Shown here: positions 15,701 to 27,396 of the stretch, in pieces
Layout of the letters: every line of letters starts with the position of its first letter
Position numbering within the stretch: position 1 is the first letter of the stretch
Origin: Cordia subcordata
Taxonomy: Eukaryota; Streptophyta; Magnoliopsida; Boraginales; Cordiaceae
NCBI GenBank assembly: GCA_028554755.1
Contig: JAPTOF010000001.1
Coordinates: 7,298,501-7,362,500 of the forward strand
Direction: 5' to 3'
DNA: 64,000 nucleotides
Made by a program: the position numbers and the translations under genes
Notes under the pieces: model-generated
What the model saw: only the letters and a program-made list of their open reading frames with translations
What the model was told of the DNA's origin: nothing
Databases searched by the model: none

Positions 15701-18700
15701 TAATCCCCCAAATGAAAGATGCTGAGTAAATGCTAGCAACTTGGGATCAACTAGAAAAAGGAGTTGCATGTAAATGTACCATGGTCTGAATATTTCTACA
15801 ATTTGGGGAAGCAGGAGATGAGAAGAAGAAAGAGAGAATGCATTATCATAAATCATTGATCTATTTTATTTTAAATATAAGGTAAAGTTGACATTGATGG
15901 GCTAAAATTTCAAACGAAGAGGTGGAAACTTTGAAATTTAATTGCTGAAAAAGTAATTATTAAATAGAAAGATGAGCATCAGAGAGTTTGCAAGACTCAG
16001 CAAAATACATTTGGTGGCCTTTCTATTGTTCTTGGCAGTGAAAAGGGAGCCTGCATAAGAAAAATAGATTCTAGTGGCTACTTCAGAAAAAGAAAAAAGA
16101 AAAGGAACTAAAAAAAAAGTGATCATAGAAGCAAAAAATGGGTAAGTTGTGCAGTTGCAACAATTGGGTTTTTTGAATAGTCATGTCCATTAGAAGCTTA
16201 AGATGTAAAGAAGTGCTTGGAAATGCCTGATTATATGCAGGCAGTTTGTTCCTGATTTAACGTAGCATGTGGAAACATTTTTCTTTTAGCGGGTAAGGAT
16301 TTCTTGACCTTAGGACCTCTTTGGAGTGTTTGTATTTGGTACATGTAAACATAGATATTTAGAGAGAATTGGAGAGCAAATATAATTTCCATTACTTAAA
16401 AATTATCTGATTACATCTTGTATTTGTAGAGTCTTAAGACTTGACTTCCAAGTCTTGATGTAACTAACTTCTAGAAGAATCTCTATCTATCTTGAAATTA
16501 TTTGTATGTCAATTGCGCCTGGACTTTAGCTATACAACTGCCAGCACATATTCTAACTGATGTGAACCAACACGTTGCTCTTAGTTCTCTTAAGTGTAAC
16601 TGAACAGTACACTATCAATACTAGAGGTTGAATGTCTTATTAAACAGTTAATAAGAGGGTTTCCCATTTCCTGCTATAGGAAAAAACAAACCAACGCTGT
16701 GCGAGTTAAAATTGGTACACCTTTATGCTTTCGTGCTAATCCTATTTGGGCTTAGATGAAAGCAACCTGTACCCCTGTTGATTAATAATGGACTAGTCTA
16801 CCTGAAACACCAAGCATAACTTGAAGCGTACTCTTTTAATCTTCTACTTCTTTAATGAGATGCTTCTGTGGCGGCATGTGTTTCCTGATTGCTGTCTCTT
16901 GTCCAGCCTGCATTTTGGCAAAATGTTTCATTCCGTTGAATTTGTCTCTCTATTTCTCTTCTTTTCCTTTTGTGTAGTAGTCAATGAGAGGGGTTAGCAG
17001 TCCCTGATTTATTAGAAGCAAAAAATATAGTATAGTTTGCAGTTGCGGTTTTTTTTTTTTTTCAGACATTGATTTTCATTTGCAGTTAGCTTAGAAAGTA
17101 AGAGCCAACAACTACAGATTTGATTACTTCTTTTTTGCTGGATTGAGCTAATTACTATGAGAGGTATCTGAAATAGAACAGAAAAAGTTACGCGCTTGAA
17201 ATAGGGATTGGGTTGTTTTTTGTTTAGCAGCCGGTTACTGATTTGACTTTCAGGATGAGACAAGCTTCAGAAATTTGTTTACTCTTGCTGAACTAGAAAA
17301 GCCAAGGGAATGCCTACTATTTTGATAAAACATGTTAGTTTGGTCATTGGTGTGGAAGACTTCTTTTCTTTTCTAGGTTTTCTTGGTTATTTAGCTATGA
17401 ATCTGTGCTAGGAGCACTATGTCCATTTACTGGATGCATAACCCAGTTAGTGGATTTCAGGTACCTTCTTTCTTCATCCGCAAGCTCATTACCCAGGTTT
17501 TCTCTTTCATCAATATATCTCTATTTAACAGGTATGATACTCTTGAAGTTTCATTCAGTTTCTACAATCTTAGAGCATTTAATGTGGATATCTTTAACTA
17601 ATTGGTGAATGGCTGTTGCTATTACCTGTTACTGTGGCAGTCTTTTACTACGTCGAGAATGTTGCACATTTTCAAATGGAGAATATGTGAAATCGGGCCT
17701 GGCCGAATTAGAGAAGTGGATAGGCAATGCAACAGAGGAGGTATTGACGACTGTGCTTGCTAAGATGGCATTTCTGCAGACGTTTTGCTTCTTATTATCA
17801 ACTTCATTGTGTTGCTTATTACAGTTTGCAGGCACCTCTTGGCATGAGCTAAACTACATCAGACAAGCTGTTGGATTTCTGGTATAGCCAACAGCCCCAC
17901 TACACTCTTCATCATGTTTTAATGCTGGGTTCTTTTACTTATTCACCTATTATCCTTCAGGTTATACATCAAAAGAGGAAAAAGTCCTTGGAAGAAATTA
18001 GGCAAGATCTTTGTCCGGTATGACCCTTCAATATAATTTGATAGTCATGTTAGTGTTGCTTTGACCAAAATTTTTTTAATTATCATCTCCTCTTCAACAT
18101 ATGTTTCTGGAGCAGGCATTGACTGTGAGGCAAATCTATCGAATTAGTACCATGTACTGGGATGACAAATATGGTACACAAAGTGTATCAAATGAGGTAA
18201 TTCTTCTTAGCCAATTTTTCACTTGGAGTGACTATGCGTTGTTATGTTAAATAGTTGTGGTAATTGTCGTATTGCAGGTAGTTGCCCAGATGAGAGACAT
18301 CTTGAACAAAGATAATCAGAATTTGACATCAAATTCATTCTTGTTGGACGATGATCTTAGGTAAACAGCAGATCTATCATTTGACTGGCATTTATTTGTC
18401 TTGCAAAATCATGTGATTCAAGTTATATATACTTTCTTTGATGTTCATAGCTTAAACTATTGCACCGATCGCACCTGTCTCTCTGTAATTGATAGTTGTT
18501 CTTGAAATGGTTTACCATCATTCTTTAATAGCTCTACGTAATGTAATAATACCTTGTTACTTTGCTTTGGAATACTCCCCTAAAATTTTGCATAGTGACT
18601 CAACTCTATAATTTTCTATGTGGTTAGTAGATTTCTTTGAACCCATGCTCCTATATTTGTAGCCGGAAGTTAATGCCGACAACAACCATAGTCTAACTTA

Positions 18701-19025
18701 AACGTCTAGGTTTAGCTAAATATCTCAACATAGAATTGATGTGCATAAAACAGCCAGTTAGGGGACTTGTTTCTTGCAAAGCACCATGCATTAATATTGA
18801 CTTATTTATTTATTTCTTCTGTGCTGTTCATATTGACCCAACAAGTGTTCCCAATCACTCTATGCTTCTTTTCAATCATAATAATTCTCTCTCTGGTGCA
18901 GTATTCCATTCTCAACGGAGGATATTTATATGGCACTTCCTGCAATAGATCCTTCAGATGTAGAGCTCCCAAAATTTTTATTAGAATATCCCTCGATGCA
19001 GTTTCTTCTCCAGCTTGTAAAGTAA
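786..19025 (+). CDS. XI-F: Class XI myosin heavy chain, XI-F-like (3' part; 5' end outside window)
   Basis: Actin-based motor that moves organelles and vesicles and drives cytoplasmic streaming. Exons: 786-895, 1992-2052, 2193-2370, 4071-4276, 5859-5978, 7595-7693, 8360-8581, 9771-9910, 10238-10349, 10484-10534, 10613-10702, 11125-11292, 11541-11693, 12421-12588, 13938-14075, 17461-17531, 17641-17740, 17825-17881, 17961-18017, 18116-18196, 18278-18360, 18902-19025. These total 2589 nt (862 codons plus stop) and stay in frame, with GT-AG introns throughout. In order: motor C-terminus ([39 protein letters not shown]), six IQ motifs ([16 protein letters not shown] to [17 protein letters not shown]), a coiled coil (exons 7595-10349), then the DIL/globular tail ([62 protein letters not shown]). 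About 640 N-terminal motor residues lie outside. The XI-F assignment rests on remembered tail similarity to Arabidopsis XI-F; the family is certain, the paralogue less so. Bases 1-785 are intron. Confidence 0.93.
1293..1476 (+). repeat. Tandem duplication of about 92 bp in a myosin intron
   Basis: Copies at 1293-1384 and 1385-1476 both begin AACAATCTTCACATATCTGC and both carry CATATATGTACTTAT near the end, with a few substitutions. They lie in the intron between exons 786-895 and 1992-2052. Confidence 0.85.
6341..6654 (+). repeat. 157-bp tandem duplication in a myosin intron
   Basis: Two nearly identical units, 6341-6497 and 6498-6654, start TAGGCGTGTTTGCCATAACA and end TGAATTCTCTTGTGT, with only a few differences. 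They lie in the intron between exons 5859-5978 and 7595-7693. The minus strand is open across both units, but I recognise no protein. A recent local duplication is the simplest explanation. Confidence 0.9.
6698..6729 (+). repeat. (CT)n microsatellite
   Basis: Perfect CT dinucleotide run following a TTC-rich stretch, inside the same myosin intron as the 157-bp duplication. Confidence 0.9.
11387..11454 (+). repeat. 34-bp perfect tandem duplication in a myosin intron
   Basis: ATTTCTAGTAGCATTGTCAA and the following 14 bases occur twice back to back (11387-11420 and 11421-11454), between exons 11125-11292 and 11541-11693. It does not touch the splice sites. Confidence 0.9.
11885..11910 (+). repeat. 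(TC)n microsatellite
   Basis: TC dinucleotide run in the myosin intron between exons 11541-11693 and 12421-12588. Confidence 0.85.
14969..15268. mobile_element. hAT-like MITE in the 3.4-kb myosin intron
   Basis: Starts TTGTTTGGCCCAGCTTATAG and ends CTTATCAAGCCAAACAA. The outer 8 bp (TTGTTTGG/CCAAACAA) are perfectly inverted and the inner parts roughly so. The interior is AT-rich and non-coding, as in plant hAT-derived MITEs. I see no clear 8-bp target-site duplication, so the borders are approximate. Confidence 0.5.
15374..15526 (+). mobile_element. LTR-retrotransposon (Copia/TRIM-like) LTR and primer-binding-site relic
   Basis: A 138-bp stretch begins TGTTATATTTTCTACATG and ends CTACTTCTTCA (TG...CA ends), with a TATA-like ACTATAAATACC about 60 bp in. 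It is followed at once by TGGTAGCCTGAGCAG, a decayed match to the initiator-tRNA-Met primer-binding site (TGGTATCAGAGC). Downstream sequence to about 15.7 kb may be leader, but I found no second LTR, polypurine tract or gag/pol frame. The 5' LTR is small (TRIM-sized) or truncated. It lies in the intron between exons 13938-14075 and 17461-17531. Confidence 0.5.
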
Positions 19026-20305
19026 ACGGCTCACATCACTTTGGAAGAGCCATCGCTTGTCCTGGAAGTGCTTATTAGTTGACCATTTTGCTAGATGCCT
19101 TCCATAATTTAGCTCAGTGTTTATATGTTTAGAAGCCTCGGGATTCGACATCAGGAAGCAGTGTGTTTGCAGTGCCTGGCAACATGAAGTTGCCGTTTGA
19201 CTGGTGTTACGAGGTGTAGAAGTAATTGTACCGTTCACGGGGAGAATTTTGAAAATCCCTCTGGTAAAATCCCACGTAGGGTTAGTGGTATATAATTGTA
19301 TAAGAATAGGAAGCAATTTGCTTGAAGAGTTATATCCAAGTCCTATATTTGTTTCTTAAACCCACACCCCCCCCCCCCCCAAAAAAAAAAAAAAAAAAGG
19401 GAAAAGGAAAAGAGGTCCAAGTTCTGTAAATTATTTGCCTTTGTTGGTAATGCATTGTTGTATCCAACGCATTAGGCCACTTTATTATGATCACACAATC
19501 AGTTCGTTATTGTTAATAGTTATTACATTCATTTAAGTTCATCTTCCTTGCATCTTTTCTGCCACAAGATCGAGCAATTTTGGCTAATCGAGTACCAGTT
19601 ACAGCTGGCATGGACCACAGAGACGCACAACATCATCACCACGTGGCTCTTAATGTTGATACATTGTTTTTAGGGTTTAGGGTTATATGAATTTAGTGTC
19701 GATACGTTGTTTGTAGGAGTCGTTTTTTGATTAAATTAGTTGTATGAATTTGATGTCGTCATTCATCATCATTATGAGTTGTCTTTTCCATTAGTTCTAT
19801 GCTTGTGAGATAGGAAGTGTTCTCTTTTAGCTGCTTGATGTTCTCTTTCAAAGTCCAAACTATCTATCTTGAACAGTAATCCCATGTGATTAACAATGCG
19901 ACTAAACACTAGAGGGTGGCGCTTGCTGCAAAGATAGAAAAGTCGCCGTTGTACATTGGCAATCAACTGGACTTAATCACAGTGAATTGGGTTTTTTTTT
20001 TTTTTTGGGTCAAACTATTGTCTATATCGAAAGCTAGGTGAAAATCCTTTGATGTCATACTATCGTCTTGTGCCAATGCAGTAAACCTTTGCTTTTCTCA
20101 TCATTGTTTCGGAGTAATTCTACATGTACACAATGTTCTAAGATAAGAGGTAGATTTAAATGTTTTGACTACTCTGCAATGGATATAAACAACACGGGTC
20201 TTCAAGCAGAACAAATTAAGTTAATTGACTGTTAGATTCACCAGGAGAAGAGTTTGGGAACTAAACAGATATGAGGTTAGATTCTGGACTGTTATTGAGT
20301 TAGAA
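19026..20305. other. Convergent intergenic space: 3' ends of the myosin and OXS3-like genes
   Basis: No coding frame is supported. It should hold the 3' UTRs of the two converging genes. It also carries a C14/A18 homopolymer junction (about 19367-19398), a double telomere-like unit TTTAGGGTTTAGGGTT near 19670, and a T-run near 19990. Possible extra myosin exon sequence at 19131-19220 is discussed in the findings. Confidence 0.6.
19367..19398 (+). repeat. Poly(C)/poly(A) junction
   Basis: About 14 C followed directly by about 18 A. The length is likely variable and prone to assembly error. Confidence 0.85.
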
Positions 20306-22093
20306 TCAGGATAGTTTTGTTTCTGTTCGAGTAGCAGACGCAATGCTGGCCGTTCCAGAATCGCATTCTTGCAGATCGGCAAGGGAGAAGGACCTCCATG
20401 CGGAGAAACTTCCACGTGGGGAAGACAAACCCGCCCCATGAAGCTCTTTAAAGCGCGGATGGAAGCGAGAGAGGGGCGTGGGTCTTGGGATGTTTTCGGA
20501 GCCAGGATTCAAACTGTCATTGCTGTCACTTGCAGAGCTGTTCATGGCAACAGCTAAAGCTAATGTGGTCCGGCTTGAGTTGGTAACTCTCTTTGAAATT
20601 CCACCGTTGTTGCTTCTCAGTGGGAAGTTTCTGTTCTTGTCCCAGTAAAGACTGCAAGCTAGCTGATTTCTTCGTCTCTTAGCATATGCGTTCTCTGGCT
20701 TCGCTAGGTCTTTTACAGATGCAGCGTCTGCTAAACTCGCGAAGGACTTAGATTTTCCTTTGTAGAATCTTGAGATGCCTCGTCTGCAAACATCGTACCA
20801 GGGATTTATTAGAGGACAAGAACAAAGACCAACACGAGTAAGATGTCTGCAGATGTTAAGTGAATTCTCAACATGACAAAAAGTCTCAGCACAAAACTGT
20901 ACATACACAGGAGAGTAAAAAAGACGCATGGATAGCTTAAAAAGCAAAAATTTATGAACCAATTGTCAGTATCTCTCCACGTAGCACTATAACGTTACAA
21001 GGGAATCCAAATTCAGCATATGCACCATTTAAAACTATCAAAGGGCAGAATACTTGTGCCAACTTTTGATAGATTATTTTCAGCTGCTCTAAACCAGCCT
21101 CATTATTCCAGAGAAATCAAGGGTTGACCAATGCTAGCACAAACTCATGATATTAAAATTAAAATTAACGATTTTTGATACATTGATCTCTATGGATCCA
21201 TGGGTAAACTTATATTTGACCTCAAGACTTCATAGAAAGTGTATATTTAAGGTAAGAAGGAACATCTTTCTCTAACTAGTTTTGCCCTTTTTTTCTTAAG
21301 ACAAACTAGGATGAGTATCCATTCATTATACATGTAGGAATAGATCTGTGCTTTATTTAGACAAAGAAAAAGAAGGAAAAAAGAAATTGCTTTACCAATA
21401 ATTAAACATATGTAAGCAGTTTACAACAATTAAAAAAAAAGGAAAATAATAGAATTAACTAAGAAAACTTGATAAAGAGAGATACACAAAGGAATCAAAT
21501 AATCCGGAAAAGAGAAAAAGATTGCAGCAAATATTTTGATCAGATCAGATTCCTTGGGGTAACCCAAAAAAAAAAAAAAAAAACAAAAGAAAGTATCATG
21601 CGGCAACAACAGCAAAGGAAAATTAAAAAAAGGGCAACAAAAAGTACCTTATTGGCAAAACCTCCTCCAAAGCTTCCATGGCATCAAGGGGGCCCTTATA
21701 GGAGCTCTGAACCTCCTCAATGTCCTCTGAATTATTCTCAATTGAATTCCCAGAAACATCACTATTCTTCCCTATGGATGATGTCGATGAAGAAGAACTA
21801 TATGTGTTGGATCCATTTTTCTTCTCCTCTATCTTCTTCTCCATGGCCACGGTGGCCTTTTCTTCAAACAACAACACCCTCTTATCATCCTTAGGAGTTG
21901 ATGAAGAACTATATGTGTTGGATCCATTTTTCTTCTCCATGGCCATGGTGGCCTTGTCTTCAACCAACAACACCCTCTTATCATCCTTGTATGATCTCTC
22001 TGCTGACCCCACAATGGAAATGCATGAAATCCCATGCATGTAGCCTGGATTTTCAAATTCAAACCCACCCTTATTCACCACACTTCCAAACAT
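20306..22093 (-). CDS. OXS3-family (OXIDATIVE STRESS 3-like) protein
   Basis: Plant-specific, probably nuclear protein; relatives raise tolerance to heavy-metal and oxidative stress and are thought to act at chromatin. Exon 1 is 21648-22093 and exon 2 is 20306-20783: 924 nt, 307 aa. The GT-AG intron (20784-21647) splits the codon for the first Arg of LPIRRGISRFYKGKSKSF. Evidence for the family: an acidic/Ser-rich stretch, then YKGPLDAMEALEEVLPIRRG and GKSKSFASLADA (residues about 132-170), the basic YAKRRRN motif, and SRTTLALAVAMNSS near the C-terminus. No signal peptide or membrane segment. The ATG at 22093 begins MFGSVVNKGG. A TATA-like TTATATAT occurs on the minus strand near 22490. Exon 1 contains a tandem duplication (separate entry). 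The neighbouring myosin gene is convergent and unrelated. Confidence 0.88.
21786..21989 (-). repeat. In-frame tandem duplication inside exon 1 of the OXS3-like gene
   Basis: Two units (about 21786-21893 and 21899-21989) each encode KDDKRVLL, then K-A-T-[MV]-A-MEKK, then KNGSNTYSSSS. One carries a short extra insert (IEEKK). The high DNA identity suggests a recent event; the frame is kept. Confidence 0.85.
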
Positions 22094-24359
22094 CTTGTTT
22101 TTGCTCTCAGAATTGTACTAAAAAGCAAGAAACAACAAGAACAAGTGAAAACACACAAAACCATGTACAGACAAGAAAGAAACAAGAAAAGATTTTTGGG
22201 TTAGCTAAGCAAAGCTATCAAGATGAGCTTATAAATGGTTGACAATGGTGATGATCAAGATTGGATTTTTGGGTGTGGATAAGAGTCGTTTTCGCCATTA
22301 AAGATGAGATCTATGAAACAGAAAAAGTGAATCCAGAGGAGGAGGAGACATGTTTCTGCATTATTATTATATTAGTATGTTATGTTATCTTTGAGAAAGA
22401 AATGATATTTGTTTCTTACAATTCTTTAAAGATGAAAATGAATGAAAAAAAGTAAAACAAGAATGGATAAAATATTGCGTGTGAGTGCAATATATAAAAT
22501 AATGAGCCAAAAGGGGTGTTAGGTCTTATCCTGAATCCTCATCCATTAGTTGTCATTGTTAGAAAATTGTACATTGCTATGATTAATAATGGAGTAATTT
22601 AAGGTATAAACACTAGGATAAGAAGCCATCTCTTGATTTACGCTTTTGAGATGATTAAGTCAAACCCGTTACCGCTGTCATTCATGTCTTCCAATGACTA
22701 AAAGATAACGCGTTATTATATTCGTGTAGCCGTGATTAGTTAAGAATGTATTTTTCTTTTCTCTTTTTTGGGTTTGAATAGAGAATTATCGATCAAAGAA
22801 ACGTTGCAATTACCAAAATGAACCATATCTAAACTAACAATTTTCTTTTTCAGGTGGTGACTTTTAACCATCTCGGCTAATAAACTGTATATACATTCGT
22901 TAGGCCGTCTCCAACAGTTATTTTAAAACGTAAAAACTTTAATATTTAGGTTTTTTCTCAACTCCAAACAACACACCTGTATATAGTATTTTTTTCATCC
23001 CAAAACTAACGTCCAAATTCCATCCCCATCTCTATAGCTGCAATATTGTAAAATGAGGGAGCTGTTGAAATGAAACTGAAATTAAAATTCTCTAAATTGA
23101 GAGTTTGGTAAAAAAAATAGGAGAATTGTTAGAATAAAACTGAAAATAAAGATTTCAAAATATAAGAAAATGACTCAAATCACTTAAATTTATAAAAAAA
23201 ATAGGGGAATCGTTAGATATAACCTTATATAAATGAATGATTAGAAGAAAACTCAAATTTTGATCAAGAAGCTAAAGTATTAGATTTTAATTTGTAATTT
23301 TATACAGTTTTGTCTAGTATTTATCCGTACGTCGTAAATGAGGGTTTTCAAAATAGGTAGTGAATGTAAATAAATTCGGAAAGAATGGTCCCTTTTGTCA
23401 CATTTATTTCTAAGAAAGCGGATAATATGAGAGACTTGAAATGGGGTTGACAAGAGAGAGATAAAATGGTTGGTTGATGTGTACCATTTTGTCTAGTGTT
23501 TATCCATTTGTCCGCGATGAGTGCAATATAGTGAATGTGAAACAAATCAAGATATATCTCTGACCATGAAGCTTGTCCACAATTTTTTGGCAGCTAAGTT
23601 TGGAAAAGATGGTGAGCTACCAGGAAAAATATCAAGTCTCATCCCCGCTATACTTTTCGTTTTATCTCCTGAAATTGGATGGCTAACTATTCGTTTAAAT
23701 TGATTTTTTAAAAAATATTTTTTACAACTTTTAAAAAATTTGAAAATTTTCAAAAAAAATTGAAATTTTTTTTTTAAAAAAAGTGCTCTTGTAAGAAAAA
23801 AAGAAAGAAAGGAAAGAAACCAATCCAAACCGGCTTTAGACAATGTTTAACGCAATATTTAGCTTCTTCTTTTCAAAACAGTCCCTATACTATATATGCT
23901 CCTTCATTACTATGCGCTTAACAATAACAGTGCACCTTTCTGCATTTGAGACATGCGTGCTATATAAAAGGACCTAAATTTGCCAAAACTCCAAAAAACC
24001 TCCCTGTCTATCTCACGACTCTTGCGACTATCACCTATCCTATGACTAAAAAACTCCGACGACTTCATCCAAATCAATAACACCAATACAAAGGCAACAA
24101 TTTCTACCACAGAATACACAAATATTCACACTATATGTACATACATACATATATACATACATACATACAAATATATATATATATATATGTTTTCATGACA
24201 GTGATGTTCAACTTCAATACATGTTTGAACATTACTCTAAAAACATATGAATATCATCGATAAAATATAGTAAAATTGCTTTGCAAATATATTGTAAATT
24301 TTCACATTACAAAAATACTTGAGAATCGATGTTCTACTATATGATAAACTAAAAGTTAA
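22094..24359. other. Promoter side of the OXS3-like gene and AT-rich intergenic DNA
   Basis: Bases 22094-22500 probably hold the 5' UTR and core promoter of the minus-strand OXS3-like gene. GGCCGTCTCCAACAGTTATT at about 22913 resembles the start of common plant MITEs, but I found no matching end. 23697-23790 is a palindromic A/T tract and 24120-24190 carries ACAT/AT microsatellite. No supported coding region. Confidence 0.5.
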
Positions 24360-25266
24360 AGTTCAAAACATTTGCTATGTAGGTTCAAAATGAATAAACT
24401 ATTGGTTCAAAATTAAAATTAGGCTACCTAATAAAATAAAAATTATGGTTCAAAATGACTAAACTACTAGTTCAAATTGAATAAACTATTGGTTCAAAAT
24501 TGATATCATACTATCTGATAAAATAAAAATTATGGTTCAAAATGAATAAACTATTAGTTCAAATTTGATATCATGCTACCTGATAAAATAAAAATTATAG
24601 TTTAAAATGAATAAAGTACTTATTCAAAATTAATGAACTGGTAGTTCAAAATAAATAACGTACTAGTTCAAAATGAATAAAGTACTGGTTCAAACTAAAT
24701 AAATTACGAGTTCAAAATTGATATCATGCTATCTAATTAAATAAAAATAATGGCTCAAAATGAATAAAGTATTAGTTCAAACTGAATAAATTGCAGGTTC
24801 AAAATTAATATTATGCTCTGATAAAATAAAAATAATGGTTCAAAATGAATAAAGTAGTGGTTCAAAATTACTAAACTACTGGTTTAAACTGAATAAACTT
24901 TCAAAATTGATATCATGCTACCTGATAAAATAAAAATCATGGTTCAAAATAATAAATTACTAGTTAAATGAATAAACTACTGGCTCAAAATAAATAAACT
25001 AATGGTTCAAACTGAATAAACTACTAGTTCAAAATTCATACACTATATGTGCAAAATCAATATAGTATTTCATATGTTATACTAATAGTTCATAAAATAC
25101 TGTCATATTTGATAAATTAACAGTAGTTCAAAATGATAGTTTTTATAAATGCAAATTGAATAAATTACTGGTTCAAAATAAATAAACTATTGGTTCAAAA
25201 TTAATAAACTACTGGTTCAAACAAAATAAACTATTGGTTCAAGATGAATAAACTATTGGTTCAAAA
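24360..25266. repeat. Degenerate AT-rich tandem repeat array
   Basis: Some thirty variants of a 20-24 bp unit like GGTTCAAAATGAATAAACTA fill this stretch. They are interleaved at uneven spacing (about 65-150 bp) with a longer unit containing TTGATATCATGCTACCTGAT followed by AAAATAAAAATTATGG. There is no coding frame. The uneven higher-order spacing argues against a simple satellite; it could be the subterminal repeat of a decayed transposon. Confidence 0.8.
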
Positions 25267-27280
25267 TTCTAAATGACACTAACATTGAATGCTTAAAATA
25301 ATAATATCTCAATCATAAGTTAGAAGATAGATACTTAAACATTAGGAGATAAATCCTCAGAGAACCTATATGCAAAACTACATCAACAATTTTAACTGTT
25401 TCACTTTGACATTTTAAACCGTCTTTTATTTTTTTTAATTTTAAATGACATCAAACGATATCATTTCAATAAAGAGTGTATCACACACAATTTAAGGAGT
25501 ATTGTGACCCGTAGGTGCATAGTACCCACGAAGCACAGTAAAATTTGTATCTTCAAAAGCTTGTGGATTTTCCTTTTTCTTTTCTCTAACCCGCACCTAC
25601 AACCTAACTTCCATCTCTCATAAAATTTGAACTCAAAGTATAACTCTTTAGAGGAAATAAAAAATCTCAACTGCTTCAATTATCTAGATCCCCGAAAGCT
25701 TTGTGCATTGGCAGTATACTTTTTGCATCATAACATTTTCTATTTTGACATATACAAAATGTATCCTTTGTCAAAATTAAAATTGATTAATAATACTAAT
25801 TTTATGTTATTTGACCCCAAAAAAAATTACAAGGAAAATTCAAATATATGTTAAAGAATTATGACATTGAATGCTGCCTAAAGTGGTATCTGTCTATGGG
25901 AGTGGAAACATTACTCATTTGAACAACATAATCCACATGGTCCTCCTCTATTATTATGGTGATGTTGTGACAATGATAAATTGTGGTAATGAAGAAGGAG
26001 GAGGGGGTTGGGATGAGGTGTGGGATGGAGACAATAAATATCTTGTTGGCCAATGATGACGTGGCAGCCTTCAATTTGGTGGCTACCCAATAGTCAATTA
26101 TTAGTCCTCTCAATCTTCTATGTAATTTTGTACTCACCCATTGGCAATGAAGTGATGTGGCCTCGGTTTAGAATCTTTTGTTAGAAATTTAGGGGTGACA
26201 TTGCAGGCCGTGCTTATCCATCTAAAAGAAAATAAAGTCTTAGATAAGATCACAAAAAAAGGGTTCTTTCTCATACTTTATGGCTTTTCTCTCTCCTCTA
26301 TCATTTACCCTTTTATCTACTTGAAATCATAATAAGATAAAATATCTATTACCGGTAGTGATTCATTTATTTAGTTACTTGAGCACGGAACGATTTTGTC
26401 AAGAGTGATATTTTGTATAAAGATTTCTGCTCATTTGATTTGTAGGGGGAGAATTTTTACAGCCGTAACTGTTTGACTACGCTGCCTGATTTCTTTTTCT
26501 TGCTTATAAAACATAACTCTTTACGTGTTTTAAAAGGTGATACACTCGTTTCATAAGGTATTTTCTTAATTCTGTTGACAATAACTATTGCAGAAAAAAA
26601 AAAAAAAAACGACCATGTATGAGGCTATGCAACTAGCTTACAAATTTTGAAGGCATTAAGTAGCTTAGTATTTATAAATGTAGAGGCATTTTCGGCCAAA
26701 TTTTTAACTTTTTTCGTTCAAATTTATAGTTACATTTTGCACATACATGTGGATGCTATATAACTCATCAAGTTAGACAAAAAAAAAAAATGCCAGGAGT
26801 GAATAATGTGTTACTTTTTCAGAATTGTAAGAAAGAAAAAGATAAAGAGCACATAAATAATTTGATTGATTACATTCATTATAATATTATGACCAAGATC
26901 AACTAATATATGAGTTTTTTCAATATTATTTCATAATAATTAAATAAATAATTTTTAATTGTTAGGTTTTACAAACATGAACCACCGCCCATAGATGCCA
27001 TGGCTCCATTGTTTAAGCTGTTTCCCACATTTTTTTCTCTTATCTGCACACTTAAATTATATATATAATATATACATATATATTTAATTAATAAATAATG
27101 CCCTCTGCTTAACGTAGAGCATCTTTCGTACAATAATAATTGGAATGGCACATCATGATTTTCTCGAACATCGTGAAGAGAAAAAAAAAAAAAATTTCGT
27201 TGAAAATGCGGGGCCCAGGGGATGGTGAGAGAAAAGAAAAGGTGTGGGTCCTACTTCTAAGCTTGTAAATCCATCATACG

Positions 27281-27338
27281 ACCACGTAATCTTAGGAACA
27301 GTTGAACATGTCCCCATCTCACGTGGCGATGAGTCATC
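27281..27338. promoter_or_regulatory. G-box/ABRE and GCN4-like motif cluster
   Basis: CCACGTAA (27282-27289), CACGTGGC (27320-27327, a perfect ABRE/G-box core) and TGAGTCAT (27330-27337, AP-1/GCN4-like bZIP site) lie within 60 bp. A CT microsatellite follows (27362-27390), as often seen in plant 5' leaders. No coding gene follows on either strand, so promoter function is an inference. Confidence 0.35.
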
Positions 27339-27361
27339 GTCGTGTACGAAGCCCCTAGGCG

Positions 27362-27362
27362 C

Positions 27363-27390
<28 letters not shown>
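27362..27390 (+). repeat. (TC)n microsatellite
   Basis: CT/TC dinucleotide run with one interruption (CTGTCTCTC at the end), next to the bZIP motif cluster. Confidence 0.85.

Positions 27391-27396
<6 letters not shown>

Noticed and set aside
20306..20962. A 218-codon minus-strand frame beginning MVHKFLLFKLSMRLF
   Set aside because: Its first 60 codons are intron; the real protein enters at 20783 after a GT-AG intron from the exon at 21648-22093.
21469..21894. Plus-strand 141-codon frame across the OXS3-like gene
   Set aside because: Antisense shadow of exon 1, driven by repeats and homopolymers.
25859..26137. 92-codon minus-strand frame and its plus-strand counterpart
   Set aside because: No recognisable family and overlapping frames on both strands; likely chance.
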